From: Symbiodinium natans
Lineage: Eukaryota; Sar; Dinophyceae; Suessiales; Symbiodiniaceae
Assembly: GCA_905221605.1 (NCBI GenBank)
Contig: CAJNDS010000612.1
Span: forward strand, 74,324-94,323
Length of the DNA: 20,000 bases
Direction: 5' to 3'
Positions 1 to 8,332 of the stretch are shown here, in pieces. Numbering within the stretch: the first letter of the stretch is position 1; every line of letters begins with the position of its first letter. A program made the translations under genes and the position numbers. The notes beneath the pieces were generated by a model. That model saw nothing but the letters and a program-made list of their open reading frames with translations. It ran no database searches and was not told the origin of the DNA.

Positions 1-210
1 TGAGTTTTTGGGTTTCTTTTTTTGTGTGTGTTTGGTGTTTTTTTTGTTTTTTTTTTTTGTTTTTGTGGTTTTGGGGGTTTTGGGGGTAGTGGGGGGTTTT
101 TGTGGTTTTGGGTATGTTTGGGGTTTTTGGGGTCTGGGGGTTTTGGGGGGTTTTGGTGTTTTTGGTGTTGTTGGGGTTTTTGGTGTTTTTGGGGGGTTTT
201 TTGGGCGCTA
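1..210. repeat. G/T-rich degenerate low-complexity tract
   Basis: Almost pure runs of T and G (TTTTTGGGGG-like units, occasional TTTGGGG and TTTTGG). It resembles a decayed G-rich strand of a telomere-like array that has lost the TTTAGGG register. The open frames crossing it encode only G, F, V and L and are not genes. Confidence 0.8.
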
Positions 211-545
211 ACCTCCTTTAAAGGGTTTTGATGCAGCGCCCCTTGATTTATACAAGGGGTGCCCTCCCTTCTGTGATTTGGGGATCGCATAGTTGGAAGT
301 TCCAAAATCTTTGGGGTTCAGGGTTTAGGGTTTGGGGGTTGGGGGTTTTGGGGTTCAGGGTTTCGGGCTTAGGGTTCTTTACCATAGTGTAATTGTTTCT
401 TGGATCTTCTCAAGCCTTGTTTTGTTTAAAGCCTCTTTGAGTTTGCTGAGACTTAGTCGATCAAGCCTTCAAGACTACGCCAGAGTTCAAACGTACTTTG
501 CGCGCCGCCCCAAAAACAACTCAGCGGATCTCATTTTCTGACATT
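211..545. other. Unique segment with short TTCAGGG/TTTAGGG patch; no certain gene
   Basis: There is a 7-bp stem, CCCCTTG and CAAGGGG, around a 7-nt loop at 240-260. A short TTTAGGG/TTCAGGG patch lies at 318-378. A plus frame is open from 332 to the stop at 539-541; its C-terminal half (about 45 residues from 400) is not repeat-derived and could be a terminal exon, but it has no recognisable motif. I see no other structure. Confidence 0.35.
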
Positions 546-1090
<545 letters not shown>

Positions 1091-1193
1091 ATATCAACAG
1101 TACTAACAATGCCATTAATACTAAGAATACTAGTCGTAACGCAACCTCAGCGTATTGTAGGGTTCGGGGCCTGGAGCTCAGGGCTCAGGGCTG

Positions 1194-1319
1194 GGTTTAG
1201 GGTTTAGGGTTTAGGGTTTAGGGTTTAGGGTTTAGGGTTTAGGGTTTAGGGTTTAGGGTTTAGAGTTTAGGGTTTAGGGTTTAGGGTTTAGGGTTTAGGG
1301 TTTAGGGTTTAGGGTTTGG
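1194..1319 (+). repeat. Interstitial telomere-like array, TTTAGGG orientation
   Basis: About 17 near-perfect TTTAGGG units with one TTTAGAG variant. Degenerate TTTGGGG/TTCGGGG units continue to about 1440. It lies directly upstream of the first candidate exon (1492). Confidence 0.97.
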
Positions 1320-1491
1320 GGTTGAAGGCTTAGGGTTTAGGGTTTTGGGGCAAGGGATTTTGAGATTGGGGTGAGCAGTGCTTCGGGGAAAGAGCTGAGG
1401 GCTTGGGGCTGAGTGTTTCGGGGTTGGGGGTTTAGGGTTTTGTGAAATCCGTTGTTGATGATGTTTGGGATGTTGTGCTCGCTTCCGGCAG

Positions 1492-2670
1492 ATTCTGCAA
1501 GGTTTTGGTGCCCCCGCTGCCGGCACTGCAAAAAAAGACTCAGGGTACGAATGTGACACTGTTGCTGTGGAGGCTGCAGTTCTGGATGCTAACATAGATA
1601 GAAGGAGAGACCGGTTTAGGGTTTAGGGTTTATGGTTTAGGATTTAGGGTTTAAGGTTTAGGGTTTAGGGTGGGGTCCTTGGTGAACCATGTGTACGTTG
1701 TCGGTCGTCTGTCGCTGCTTCGTGTCTGGGAAGTCACATGACACGTTTTTCTTGCGTGCCCTGGCAGGCTTGACTTTGAAAACTCTACTTTCTTTTCCAA
1801 AGCGCTGCAAAAGACCAAGCAAATCTCGGAAAATGAAACCCATTTCCAAGCAAGTGCCATATTTCGTCATGACAGGTTGCCCGAGCTCATAGATTTTGGA
1901 ACATGGTTCAGGGTTCAGGGCTTCAGGGCTTCGGGTTCAGGATTGAAGGTTTTGTGCTAAGGGTTCTGTACGACAGGATGAACTAGAAGACAAGCACCTC
2001 CTCCCACCCATCCGTTGGTTTTTGCCTAAACCCTAAACCCTAAACCCTAAACCCTAAACCCTAAACCCTAAACCCTAAACCCTAAACCCTAAACCCTAAA
2101 CCCTAAACCCTAAACCCCAAACCCTAAACCCCAAACCCCAAACCCTAAACCCTAAACCCTAAACCCTAAACCCTAAACTCCAAACCCGAAACCCCAAACC
2201 CCATGGTTCCGCCTGGCTGCCAAGGCACCTTGGTTTTTCCTGGCCTCCTACTCACCTTGGCCGCGCCACTTCGGGACCAGCAGCTGGGAAGCACAGCTTA
2301 AGGTTTAGGGTTTAGGGTTTAGGGTTTAGGGTTTAGTGTTTAGGGTTTAGGGTTGTAGGGCTTTATGGGTTTTAGGGTTTTAGGGGTTTAGGGTGGCACT
2401 TTTGTGAGTTTTAAGTTTTCGTGAAGTCTTCGAATCCTTTAGTAGCTACATAGGGAGTATGACGATGGCTCAAACCATAGCAAGGACCCTCAGTAGTTTA
2501 GGCAGAATCTGCATGAACATATCGATCTTGTACATAATATGGCCAAATACGGATCCCCTAAGAAAAGCTGCAGGGAGAAGGAGCCGACCTTGGGGAAGAT
2601 GGAGGCGGGCAGCGTGCGAGAGGAATGGCGGGAGCTGGTTGAAGTCTTCCGGGGGGCTTTGGGGGCTTAA
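1492..2670 (+). CDS. Candidate multi-exon gene (3' part) with telomere-repeat introns; function unknown
   Basis: No family recognised. Proposed exons are 1492-1613, 1768-1905, 1949-2017 (or 1977-2017), 2225-2302 and 2506-2670, with stop TAA at 2668. Phases agree across the first junction (phase 2): exon 1 ends at GACCG before GTTTAGG, and exon 2 follows CCTGGCAG. Exon 2 encodes a polar stretch around FFSKALQKTKQISENE, then RHDRLPELIDFGTW. The last exon encodes NLHEHIDLVHNMAKYG, later REEWRELVEVFRGALGA and a stop. Introns 1614-1767 and 2303-2505 start with GTTTAGGG arrays; intron 2018-2224 is a CCCTAAA array. The weak points are the 1905/1949 junction (43-nt intron, or 64 nt with a donor at 1913) and exon 4, which reads in two alternative frames. 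No start codon is identified, so the 5' end is missing. The exon pattern is inferred; the open frames are seen. Confidence 0.45.
1614..1671 (+). repeat. Short degenerate TTTAGGG array at exon 1 donor
   Basis: Eight TTTAGGG-like units, including TTTATGG, TTTAGGA and TTTAAGG variants. The first GT of the proposed intron is the GT of the first GTTTAGGG unit. Confidence 0.85.
2026..2204 (-). repeat. Interstitial telomere-like array, CCCTAAA orientation
   Basis: About 25 CCCTAAA units on the plus strand with a block of CCCCAAA variants at 2114-2145 and mixed CCCCAAA/CCCGAAA at the right end. The run contains no AG dinucleotide, so any plus-strand acceptor must lie to its right (first AG at 2223). 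Confidence 0.97.
2282..2395 (+). repeat. Interstitial telomere-like array, TTTAGGG orientation
   Basis: TTTAGGG units from 2303, becoming irregular (TTTAGTG, TTGTAGGG, TTTTAGGG) after 2335. The array starts exactly at the proposed donor after exon 2225-2302. Confidence 0.9.
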
Positions 2671-2881
2671 GTTTCGGAATCGGCAGCCTTTGAGCAGTAG
2701 GGTTTTTTTTAGGGCATCTTGGCATTTGCAACTTCAGTGTAAGGCAAGTCCAGTATCAGCTGCAAGCCTAAGCAAATGTTGGCTTGAAGGCCTATGTTAT
2801 GTACAGGGCTCAGGGTTCAGGGTCAAAGATCGCGTGACGCACTCCGAACAACAAAGACACAGCTCCTCCACTCTATACTAG

Positions 2882-3292
2882 GATTAGCTTCAAGAGCCTC
2901 CAAAAACATGACGCAACCATTGTCGTTGTGTATCTTGTTTCAGCTTTCCTGAAGCAAGCCCCAGCCTGCGACGCATTGGTCCCTTCTTGGGTATCCTGAA
3001 ATGGGTTCGTAGTATACTAGACACCAGCTAAGAGACCCTATAAGTTTGGGGACTTGCCAAATGGGTCGAAGGAAACCACCCTTCACAGCAACACAGGTGA
3101 GGGTTCTCGGACGTGTGCTGGTCGGCGCCGGCGGTCTCCTGATGATCTTCGGCACTGCTGTTGTTGTTCATGACAAGATTTTGAACCGTAATTACTAAAG
3201 TAGCAAGCCTCTTGCTGCGCGCTTGCACAGGATTTTGCGTGCTTTTGACGGCTTTGCGTATGGTTGCGGCAACATGCGGCAACTACTTTTAA
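2882..3292 (+). CDS. Candidate small multi-exon gene (3' part), hydrophobic C-terminal peptide
   Basis: Proposed exons 2882-2990, 3072-3096 and 3231-3292 (stop TAA at 3290). Exon 1 encodes SFKSLQKHDATIVVVYLVSA and then FLKQAPACDALVPSW, ending at a GTATCC donor. The 25-nt middle exon ends at ACAG before GTGAGG, a strong donor. Exon 3 follows TTGCACAG and encodes FCVLLTALRMVAATCGNYF plus a stop. Phases agree (0, then 1). The two introns (81 and 134 nt) carry no telomere repeat. Alternatives: an uninterrupted 45-codon frame at 3061-3198 begins MGRRKPPF and has one predicted membrane helix; another plus frame runs through 3223-3417. No upstream start codon is seen and no family is recognised. Confidence 0.35.
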
Positions 3293-3447
3293 AAGTATAC
3301 GCTTCAGGGAAGCAGGTGATTGCATTGCGTTGCAAGCAATCTCAAGTGCTGGATCAAAAGGAAAAGGGCATGTGGGACAAGGAAGGGTCCATCGAACACG
3401 CCTTCACCTGTTTGTAATGTAAAGAAGATCCCACGAAGACCTCAACC

Positions 3448-3790
3448 CTAAAACCTAAAGCCTAAAGCCTAAACCCTAAACCCTACACCCTAAACCCTAA
3501 ACCCTAAACCCTAAACCCTAAACCCTAACCCACCCTATACCCTAACCCTAACCCTAAACCCTACCCTAAACCCTAAAACCCTAAACCCTAAACCCTACCC
3601 TAACCCTACCCTAAACCCTAACCCCAAACCCCAAACCCCAAACCCTAAACCCTAAACCCTAAACCCTAAACCCTAAACCCTAAACCCTAAACCCTAAACC
3701 CTAAACCCTAAACCCTAAACCCCTAACCCCTAATCCTAAACCCCAAACCCCAAACCCCAAACCCCAAACCCTAAACCCTAAGCTCTAAAC
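3448..3790 (-). repeat. Long CCCTAAA array with CCCTAA and CCCCAAA variants
   Basis: About 45 units on the plus strand. Six-base CCCTAA units (3530-3560, 3595-3620) mix with CCCTAAA, and a run of CCCCAAA sits at 3741-3770. The six-base units would be the chlorophyte/vertebrate-type register, so this is slippage rather than fresh telomerase product. Confidence 0.95.
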
Positions 3791-4118
3791 CCGAAATAGC
3801 CTTGTGGCCACAGGCTTGGGCAAAGGAGACTCTGAGGAGACCCTATAAACCCTAAAACCTAGACCGAAAAGCCCTCTTCCCAAGACCCAATGTCGCGACA
3901 CCTTAACTCTCTTTTCAAAACCAGGGTTTACGGTTTAGGGTTTAGGGTTTAGGGTTTGGGGTTTAGGCAGGCCTCAAAGCCTGCCCCAAGCCCACGATCC
4001 TGGGCAGGCGCCAGTGGACGTTCACTGGGATCGCTGCTTCCGGCTGAAAAGAAGGACCTACTCTGTAGGGTGCAGGGATTAGGGTTTAGGGTTTAGGGTT
4101 TGGGCTTAGGGTTTAGGG
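3791..4118 (+). other. Short unique segments between telomere-like patches; possible exon 3969-4060
   Basis: TTTAGGG patches lie at 3930-3966 and 4078-4120. Between them, after GTTTAGGCAG (AG at 3967-3968), one plus frame is open and encodes VDVHWDRCFRLKRRTYS-like sequence up to a possible GT donor near 4066. A second frame is also open, so the exon is only a suggestion. Segment 3795-3925 shows no convincing coding frame. Confidence 0.25.
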
Positions 4119-4222
4119 CTTAGAAGCTCTTATGACAAAGTAAGGCTTGTAAGGTGGGTCATGGTCAAAATGGGGTTCTAGGGGTTGCTGAGCAGACTTA
4201 CTAAGTCAAAAGAGCTCCTAAG
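4119..4222 (+). mobile_element. MITE-like element, copy 1
   Basis: A 104-bp element with imperfect terminal inverted repeats of about 22 bp: left end CTTAGAAGCTCTTATGAC, right end matching AGTCAAAAGAGCTCCTAAG. The interior is non-coding and contains GGTGGGTCATGGTC. It matches the element at 4433-4543 in inverted orientation. No transposase is present, as expected for a MITE or an introner-like element. Confidence 0.75.
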
Positions 4223-4237
4223 TGCCGCAAACTTGGG

Positions 4238-4400
4238 GTTTAGGGTTTATAGAGTTATGGGGTTTGTAGAGTTATTAGGGTTTTTAGAGTTGACAGGCTT
4301 ATAGAACCATAGGGTTTATAGAGTTCTGGGGTTTTTAGAGTTTTAGGGTTTATAGAGTTACAGGGTTGATAGAGTTACAGGGTTTATAGAGTTCTAGGCA
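4238..4400 (+). repeat. Tandem repeat, 16-21 bp unit GGGTTTATAGAGTTA
   Basis: About eight imperfect copies of GGGTTTATAGAGTTA followed by C, T or a short spacer. The unit looks like a TTTAGGG-derived motif fused to TATAGAG. It lies between the two inverted MITE-like copies. Confidence 0.8.
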
Positions 4401-4432
4401 TAAGTGGAATTCGGCACCTTGCATTCCCCTAC

Positions 4433-4543
4433 CTTGAAGCTCTTTTGACTTCGTCAGTCTACTTAGGAACCCCTACAAGCCCGATTACAAACCCCATGGC
4501 CCACCTTACTAACGCAACTTCCTAAGTCAACAGAGCTTCCAAG
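4433..4543 (-). mobile_element. MITE-like element, copy 2 (inverted relative to copy 1)
   Basis: A 111-bp element with terminal inverted repeats GAAGCTCTTTTGACTT and AAGTCAACAGAGCTTC. Its plus strand aligns with the reverse complement of 4119-4222 at roughly three quarters identity by eye, including the central GGCCCACCTTAC block. Confidence 0.75.
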
Positions 4544-4565
4544 TATAGTACCAAAAGACGACCCA

Positions 4566-4893
4566 GCCCCCCCCCCCCCCCCCCCCAGAACCCGACCCGA
4601 ACCCGAAACCCGAAACCCGAAACCCGAAACCCGAAAACCCTAAACCCTAAAGAAACCCTAACCCTAAACCCTAAAACCCCTAAACCCTAAACCCTAAAAC
4701 CCTAACCCCCCGAAACCCTAAACCCTAAACCCTAAACCCTAAACCCTAAACCCTAAACCCTAAACCCTAAACCCTAAACCCTAAACCCTAAACCCTAAAC
4801 CCTAAACCCTAAACCCTAAACCCTAAACCCTAAACCCTAAACCCTAAACCCTAAACCCTAAACCCTCTAACCCTAACCCTAACCCTAAACCCG
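4566..4893 (-). repeat. Poly-C tract then CCCGAAA/CCCTAAA array
   Basis: A C tract of about 20 nt at 4566-4586 is followed by CCCGAAA units (4590-4635), mixed CCCTAAA/CCCTAAAA, and then about 25 clean CCCTAAA units (4710-4865). Confidence 0.95.
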
Positions 4894-5086
4894 CCCGCCA
4901 CCCCTCTCACTTCTGTTGGGGTAGGCGGGCGCTGTCGAGCGGCAGCGAGACCAAGCAGGCTGAGCTGGGCAGCGAAGCCTGCAGGCTACACCCCTGAGGA
5001 GAGTCGCCTAGCTAGAGTCGCCTAGCAAGTCCCTAATATATTTGTATTACCCTAAACCTGGCCATTTTGCTGGGCGGAGGCGCGCC
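4894..5086 (+). other. Unique segment, no certain gene
   Basis: GC-rich 4894-5000 contains a plus frame after GGGGTAG (4924) that reads ALSSGSETKQAELGSEACR. Two other frames are also open. The heptamer-like CGCCTAGCTAGAGTCGCCTAG at 5006-5026 is a local direct repeat of GAGTCGCCTAG. Nothing else is recognisable. Confidence 0.2.
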
Positions 5087-5560
5087 CTTTAAAACGGATA
5101 CCCCCCCCCCCCTATCCGAGTTCAATTGCGGGTTGGCCCCGGGCCTTTAAAACGGATACCCCCCCCCTATCCGAAGTCAATTTGGGGGCTGCCCGGGCCT
5201 TTAACCAGGATACCCCCCCCCTATCCGAAATCAATTGTGGGGGGGCCCCGGGCCTTTAAAACGGATACCCCCCCCCCCTCCCTATCCGAAGTCAATTTGG
5301 GGGCTGCCCGGGCCTTTAACCAGGATCCCCCCCCCCCCCTATCCGAATTCAATTGCGGGGGGTCCCGGGCCTTTGAAACGGATACCCCCCCTATCCGACG
5401 TCAATTTGGGGGCTGCCCGGGCCTTTCACCAGGATACCCCCCCTATCCGAATTCAATTGCCGGGGGGGTCAATGCTTGGCGGAGGCGCGCCCTTTAAAAC
5501 GGATACCCCCCCCCCCCTATCCGAAGTGAATTTGGGGGCTGCCCGGACACCGGGCCTTTT
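5087..5560. repeat. Dimeric tandem repeat, each monomer with a GGATA-C(n)-TATCC hairpin
   Basis: Eight monomers of 52-68 bp, each containing GGATA (GGAT in the fifth), a C tract of 6-15 nt, and TATCC, then AATTCAATTG or AGTCAATTT. Odd monomers end with CAATTG plus a G tract and GGCC; even monomers end with TTTGGGGGCTGCCC, so the true period is a dimer of about 110 bp. From the third monomer the left sides also alternate, TTTAACCAGG against TTTAAAACGG. The GGCGGAGGCGCGCCC block at 5074 recurs at 5479. Open frames across it (5126-5615) are repeat artefacts rich in proline and glycine. Confidence 0.92.
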
Positions 5561-6140
5561 GCCACCCAGCCTTGACACTCCGGCAAAGCGAATAGAAACA
5601 ATGAGAAGGCCCTGATTTTCTCATGACCTTCACACGGCATCTTTAAAACAGGCCTTCTCCATGCAGCCCCCCTCGAAATCAAGTTGGGGGGGGGGGTGGC
5701 TGCCACGCAGCCTTGACAATCTCCCCCAACGCAAAACCTGGTTTTTCTTTCGGAAGTTCACAAGGTCTCTTTGGAGCAACAAGCCTTTTGCCATGCAGCC
5801 TTGACACTCCGGCAAAAGAACAGAAACAATGAGAAGGCCCTCCGGCCGAAGACTTCCCCGAATACAACACAGGGTTTCTTCTCTCCAAGCCTCTAGACAT
5901 GACCTTCTACGGTTTCTTTAGAACAACAGGCCTTTCGCCTCAACGTCAAACCTAGTTTTTCTCTCGGAAGCTTCTAGACATGACCTTCGCGCGGTATCTT
6001 TAGAACAACAGGCCTTTCGCCGTACATTCTCGACACTCCGGCAAAGAGAATAGGGACAATGAAAAGGCCCTGCGGCCGAAGATGCCCCCCAACGCGAAAC
6101 CTAATTTTTCTCTCCAAAACTCCTAATTCTAATTAATGAC
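5561..6140. repeat. Mosaic degenerate tandem repeat, about 230-bp period
   Basis: The block TTGACACTCCGGCAAA with AGAATAGAAACAATGAGAAG recurs near 5570, 5799 and 6028. A second block, CATGACCTTC with CATCTTTAAAACAGGCCTT, recurs near 5622, 5898 and 5979. CCCCAACGCAAAACCTGGTT recurs near 5724 and 6085. The blocks are shuffled, so this is a mosaic rather than a clean tandem array. No gene is supported. Confidence 0.75.
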
Positions 6141-6168
6141 TTTCTCAAAACATCTTCTTAAATGTTAC

Positions 6169-6270
6169 CTGGCAGCAGGGCATCTTCATAGGCAAGCTCC
6201 ATGACATCAGAAAGCATATTAGGTATTAGTCCGAAGTACAGTGGTGGACGCAGAAGTGTTTGAAGGTGGG
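6169..6270 (-). CDS. Possible minus-strand exon
   Basis: On the minus strand an AG acceptor (AAAGCCAG) is followed by an open frame encoding LLRPPLYFGLIPNML and DVMELAYEDALLPG, ending at a CCAG/GTAACA donor. Both ends are phase 1. The family is not recognised. On the plus strand a shorter frame (6174-6227) is also open. The strand choice rests on the stronger splice donor. Confidence 0.35.
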
Positions 6271-6378
6271 CTGGCTTTGGTTTGGCTGGCTCCGGCTTGG
6301 TTTCGTTTTGAGTAGTGTTTGGGTGGCCTTGGGGTGGGCATGTCTGCACACAACTGCGTACAGCTGACCCGTGCTACA

Positions 6379-6452
6379 CCCTAAACCCTAAACCCTAAAC
6401 CCTAAACCCTAAACCCTAAACCCTAAACCCTAAACCCTAAACCCTAAACCCC
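6379..6452 (-). repeat. CCCTAAA array
   Basis: Eleven uninterrupted CCCTAAA units on the plus strand. For the possible minus-strand exons on either side it would be a sense-oriented TTTAGGG intron. Confidence 0.97.
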
Positions 6453-6533
6453 TCCTTTGCGGTGGCCCTTTTTGCCTCTAAGCTGCCCAGCCTGGCCTGT
6501 GCTTTCTGCCACGCGCCTGGTCGACCGAGGAGC
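6450..6533 (-). CDS. Possible minus-strand exon ending at a GTTTAGGG donor
   Basis: The minus strand reads from an acceptor CCGGAG through LLGRPGAWQKAQARLGSL and EAKRATAKEG, in phase 2 at both ends, and stops exactly where GTTTAGGG begins. Its phase does not match the exon at 6169-6270, so the two are not directly joined. Unrecognised; coding status is inferred only from the open frame and splice signals. Confidence 0.3.
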
Positions 6534-6545
6534 CTCCGGTGTGTT

Positions 6546-6638
6546 AGGGTTTAGGGTTTAGGGTTTAGGGTTTAGGGTTTAGGGTTTAGGGTTTAGGGCT
6601 TAGGGTTTAGGGTTTAGGGTTTAGGGCTTAGGGTTTGA
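6546..6638 (+). repeat. TTTAGGG array
   Basis: About 13 TTTAGGG units, two of them CTTAGGG. It lies in opposite orientation to the array at 6379-6452, so the 90-bp unique segment between them sits inside an inverted pair of telomere-like arrays. Confidence 0.97.
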
Positions 6639-7030
6639 GGCGGTTCGGGTAGATGAGTTTCGAGCACATTGACAGAAAATGCATGCGCCTCCCCAGTGCA
6701 CGGCCCTGATAAAACCCACCGGCCCCAAAACCCCGAAACCCGCAAACCCCCCAAAACCCCCAAACACCCCAAAAAAACCCAAAACCCCCAAACCCTTAAA
6801 AAACCAAAAGCCCTAAACTCTAAAACCCTAAACTAAAAACCCTAAACCCCATTGGAAGCTTCAGGAGGCCCATGCGAAACGTCACGTTGGAGACGGCTGC
6901 GGCAGAAGCTGCCCTGCTGCTTGATCACACTGAGGTTTAGGGTTTAGGGTTTCGGGTTTCGGGTTTCGGGTTTAGGGTTTGGGGTTTGGGGTTTGGGGCT
7001 ACATGCTTATCCTTTCCTCAGAAGTTTAAG
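6639..7030. other. Degenerate C-rich block and TTTAGGG/TTTCGGG patch with short unique segments
   Basis: 6720-6850 is a decayed CCCCAAAA/CCCTAAA block. 6934-7000 is a mixed TTTAGGG, TTTCGGG and TTTGGGG patch in which each variant occurs as a run. The 6860-6931 segment is open on both strands (plus: TLETAAAEAALLLDHTE before GTTTAGGG at 6935; minus: an equally long frame), so its coding strand is undecided. Confidence 0.6.
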
Positions 7031-7069
7031 GCTATACGGCTATACATGGTTTGGGTTTTAACAGGTGAT

Positions 7070-7327
7070 CTAGGTGTTGGCCAGCATTTGGAAATCTTCC
7101 ACTCCGTTCTTTGAAAGCCCGGACTCTTTGGGGGGGGGATTGGGGGTGTAGGGGTCAGGCTCCAACTTAAACCCTAAACCCTAAACCCTAAATCCTAATC
7201 CCTAAGCCCTAAACCCTAAACCGCAATGTCCCTCGAGAGGGGGTGGGGGAGGGGGTTGTTCGGCATGGGACGGATCTTGCCTCGAGAAAGAGGCGGGCTA
7301 GGCAAATCGGCACCATCTTGAGCCGCA
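7070..7327 (-). CDS. Candidate minus-strand 3' gene end, two exons around a TTTAGGG intron
   Basis: Exon 7327-7222 (minus) follows GGTTCTCAG and encodes AAQDGADLPSPPLSRGKIRP, then MPNNPLPHPLSRDIA. Its donor is the first GTTTAGGG of the array at 7168-7221. After a 98-nt intron, exon 7123-7070 follows CCCCAAAGAG and encodes SGLSKNGVEDFQMLANT plus TAG. The phases match (0). The proline-rich end has no recognised domain. A competing plus-strand frame at 7067-7120 ends in HLEIFHSVL and a stop, so the strand is not certain. Confidence 0.35.
7168..7222 (-). repeat. Short CCCTAAA array
   Basis: About eight units on the plus strand, including CCTAATC and CCCTAAG variants. It is the candidate intron of the minus-strand gene end at 7070-7327. 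Confidence 0.9.
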
Positions 7328-7339
7328 CTGAGAACCCCA

Positions 7340-7480
7340 AGCCCGAAACCGTAAACCCCAAACCCTGAACCCTAACCCTAAACTTTTAACCCATGGCAGC
7401 ACTCAAATTTTTGGGGGTTCAGGGGTTTAGGGTTAGGGTTTAGGGTTTTAGGGTTTAGGGTTTAGGGTTCAGGGGTTTAG
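7340..7480. repeat. Facing CCC-type and TTTAGGG patches
   Basis: CCCGAAA/CCCTAAC-type units at 7337-7390 and TTTAGGG/TTCAGGGG units at 7412-7480 point toward each other in opposite orientation, separated by about 25 bp. Confidence 0.85.
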
Positions 7481-7839
7481 GGCACAGACTCACCCCCCCT
7501 GCGTTCCTGACTCACGCCTGCCCAGTTCCCAACACGCGCCCCCCCTGTTCCCAACACACCCTCGGCCCGCTCCCGACACTTGTAACCGACTCAACCTTCA
7601 TCCTAATTCGGGTCTTAGGGTAGGGTTTAAAGTACAGCGCAATTATTTTTGGCAAGGCCCGTGAAACGCCCGATAAACAAGATCGCCTGTGGTTGTCGGG
7701 CTCCCGGGCGCTAGAAGCCATGTGATCCAGTAGCAAAGTTGGGAACTTGTGTCCTGGCGGGCCGGGGCCTAAGCCCAGCAATTTCTTGGCTCACAGCTAT
7801 TCCGACCTGTTTGACCAATCCAGCGGTGAATCGAAGAAA
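7481..7839 (+). promoter_or_regulatory. Upstream region of the cysteine-rich protein gene; probable trans-splice acceptor
   Basis: 7512-7556 contains a direct repeat of CCCAGTTCCCAACACGCG and CCTGTTCCCAACACACC. CTTGGCTCACAG ends at 7796, 43 nt before the ATG at 7840. It is the best AG for spliced-leader addition (dinoflagellate nuclear mRNAs are trans-spliced). No TATA or other promoter motif is seen. A minus frame (7512-7781) is open for 89 codons but overlaps this leader and is probably chance. Confidence 0.35.
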
Positions 7840-8271
7840 ATGTTCCCGTTGTTCGCGCTCTTGCTCCTCGCATCTGTCTCATCCCACAGAGTGAGAGACT
7901 CGGAAGAAGCGAGGCTATCGGTGGCATCGGTGACCGACCAAAATGTCTCAGCAAAGGCTAAGAAGGGACAGCCGTGCTCGTGCTACGAGGAGCAGTTTCT
8001 CAGTAGTTTACGGAATGCACGTTACACTTTTTGGGCTACTAGAATCCCCTTGTAGAGCTTAAAGTGTACACTTTTTCTGGGGCTCATGAACTCAGCAACG
8101 AAGGTTTCGGGTGCTAAAGGAGGAGTCGACTTGCTGCAACGAGGGCTTGGTCTGCGATGTGAAGAGCCACACTTGCAAAGCCGCTCTGGGCAAGAGGTGT
8201 GACTGGCACCTGGTGGCTCTATACCCCTTGGGAACTACTTTTTCTGTATTTTGTTTATATGAAAACCCAAG

Positions 8272-8332
<61 letters not shown>

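Noticed and set aside
5126-5615. Two plus frames of more than 120 codons
   Set aside because: They are translations of the 5087-5560 satellite, with period equal to the repeat and no non-repeat domain.
7512-7781. 89-codon minus frame upstream of the cysteine-rich gene
   Set aside because: No motif and it overlaps the leader of a better supported gene on the other strand.
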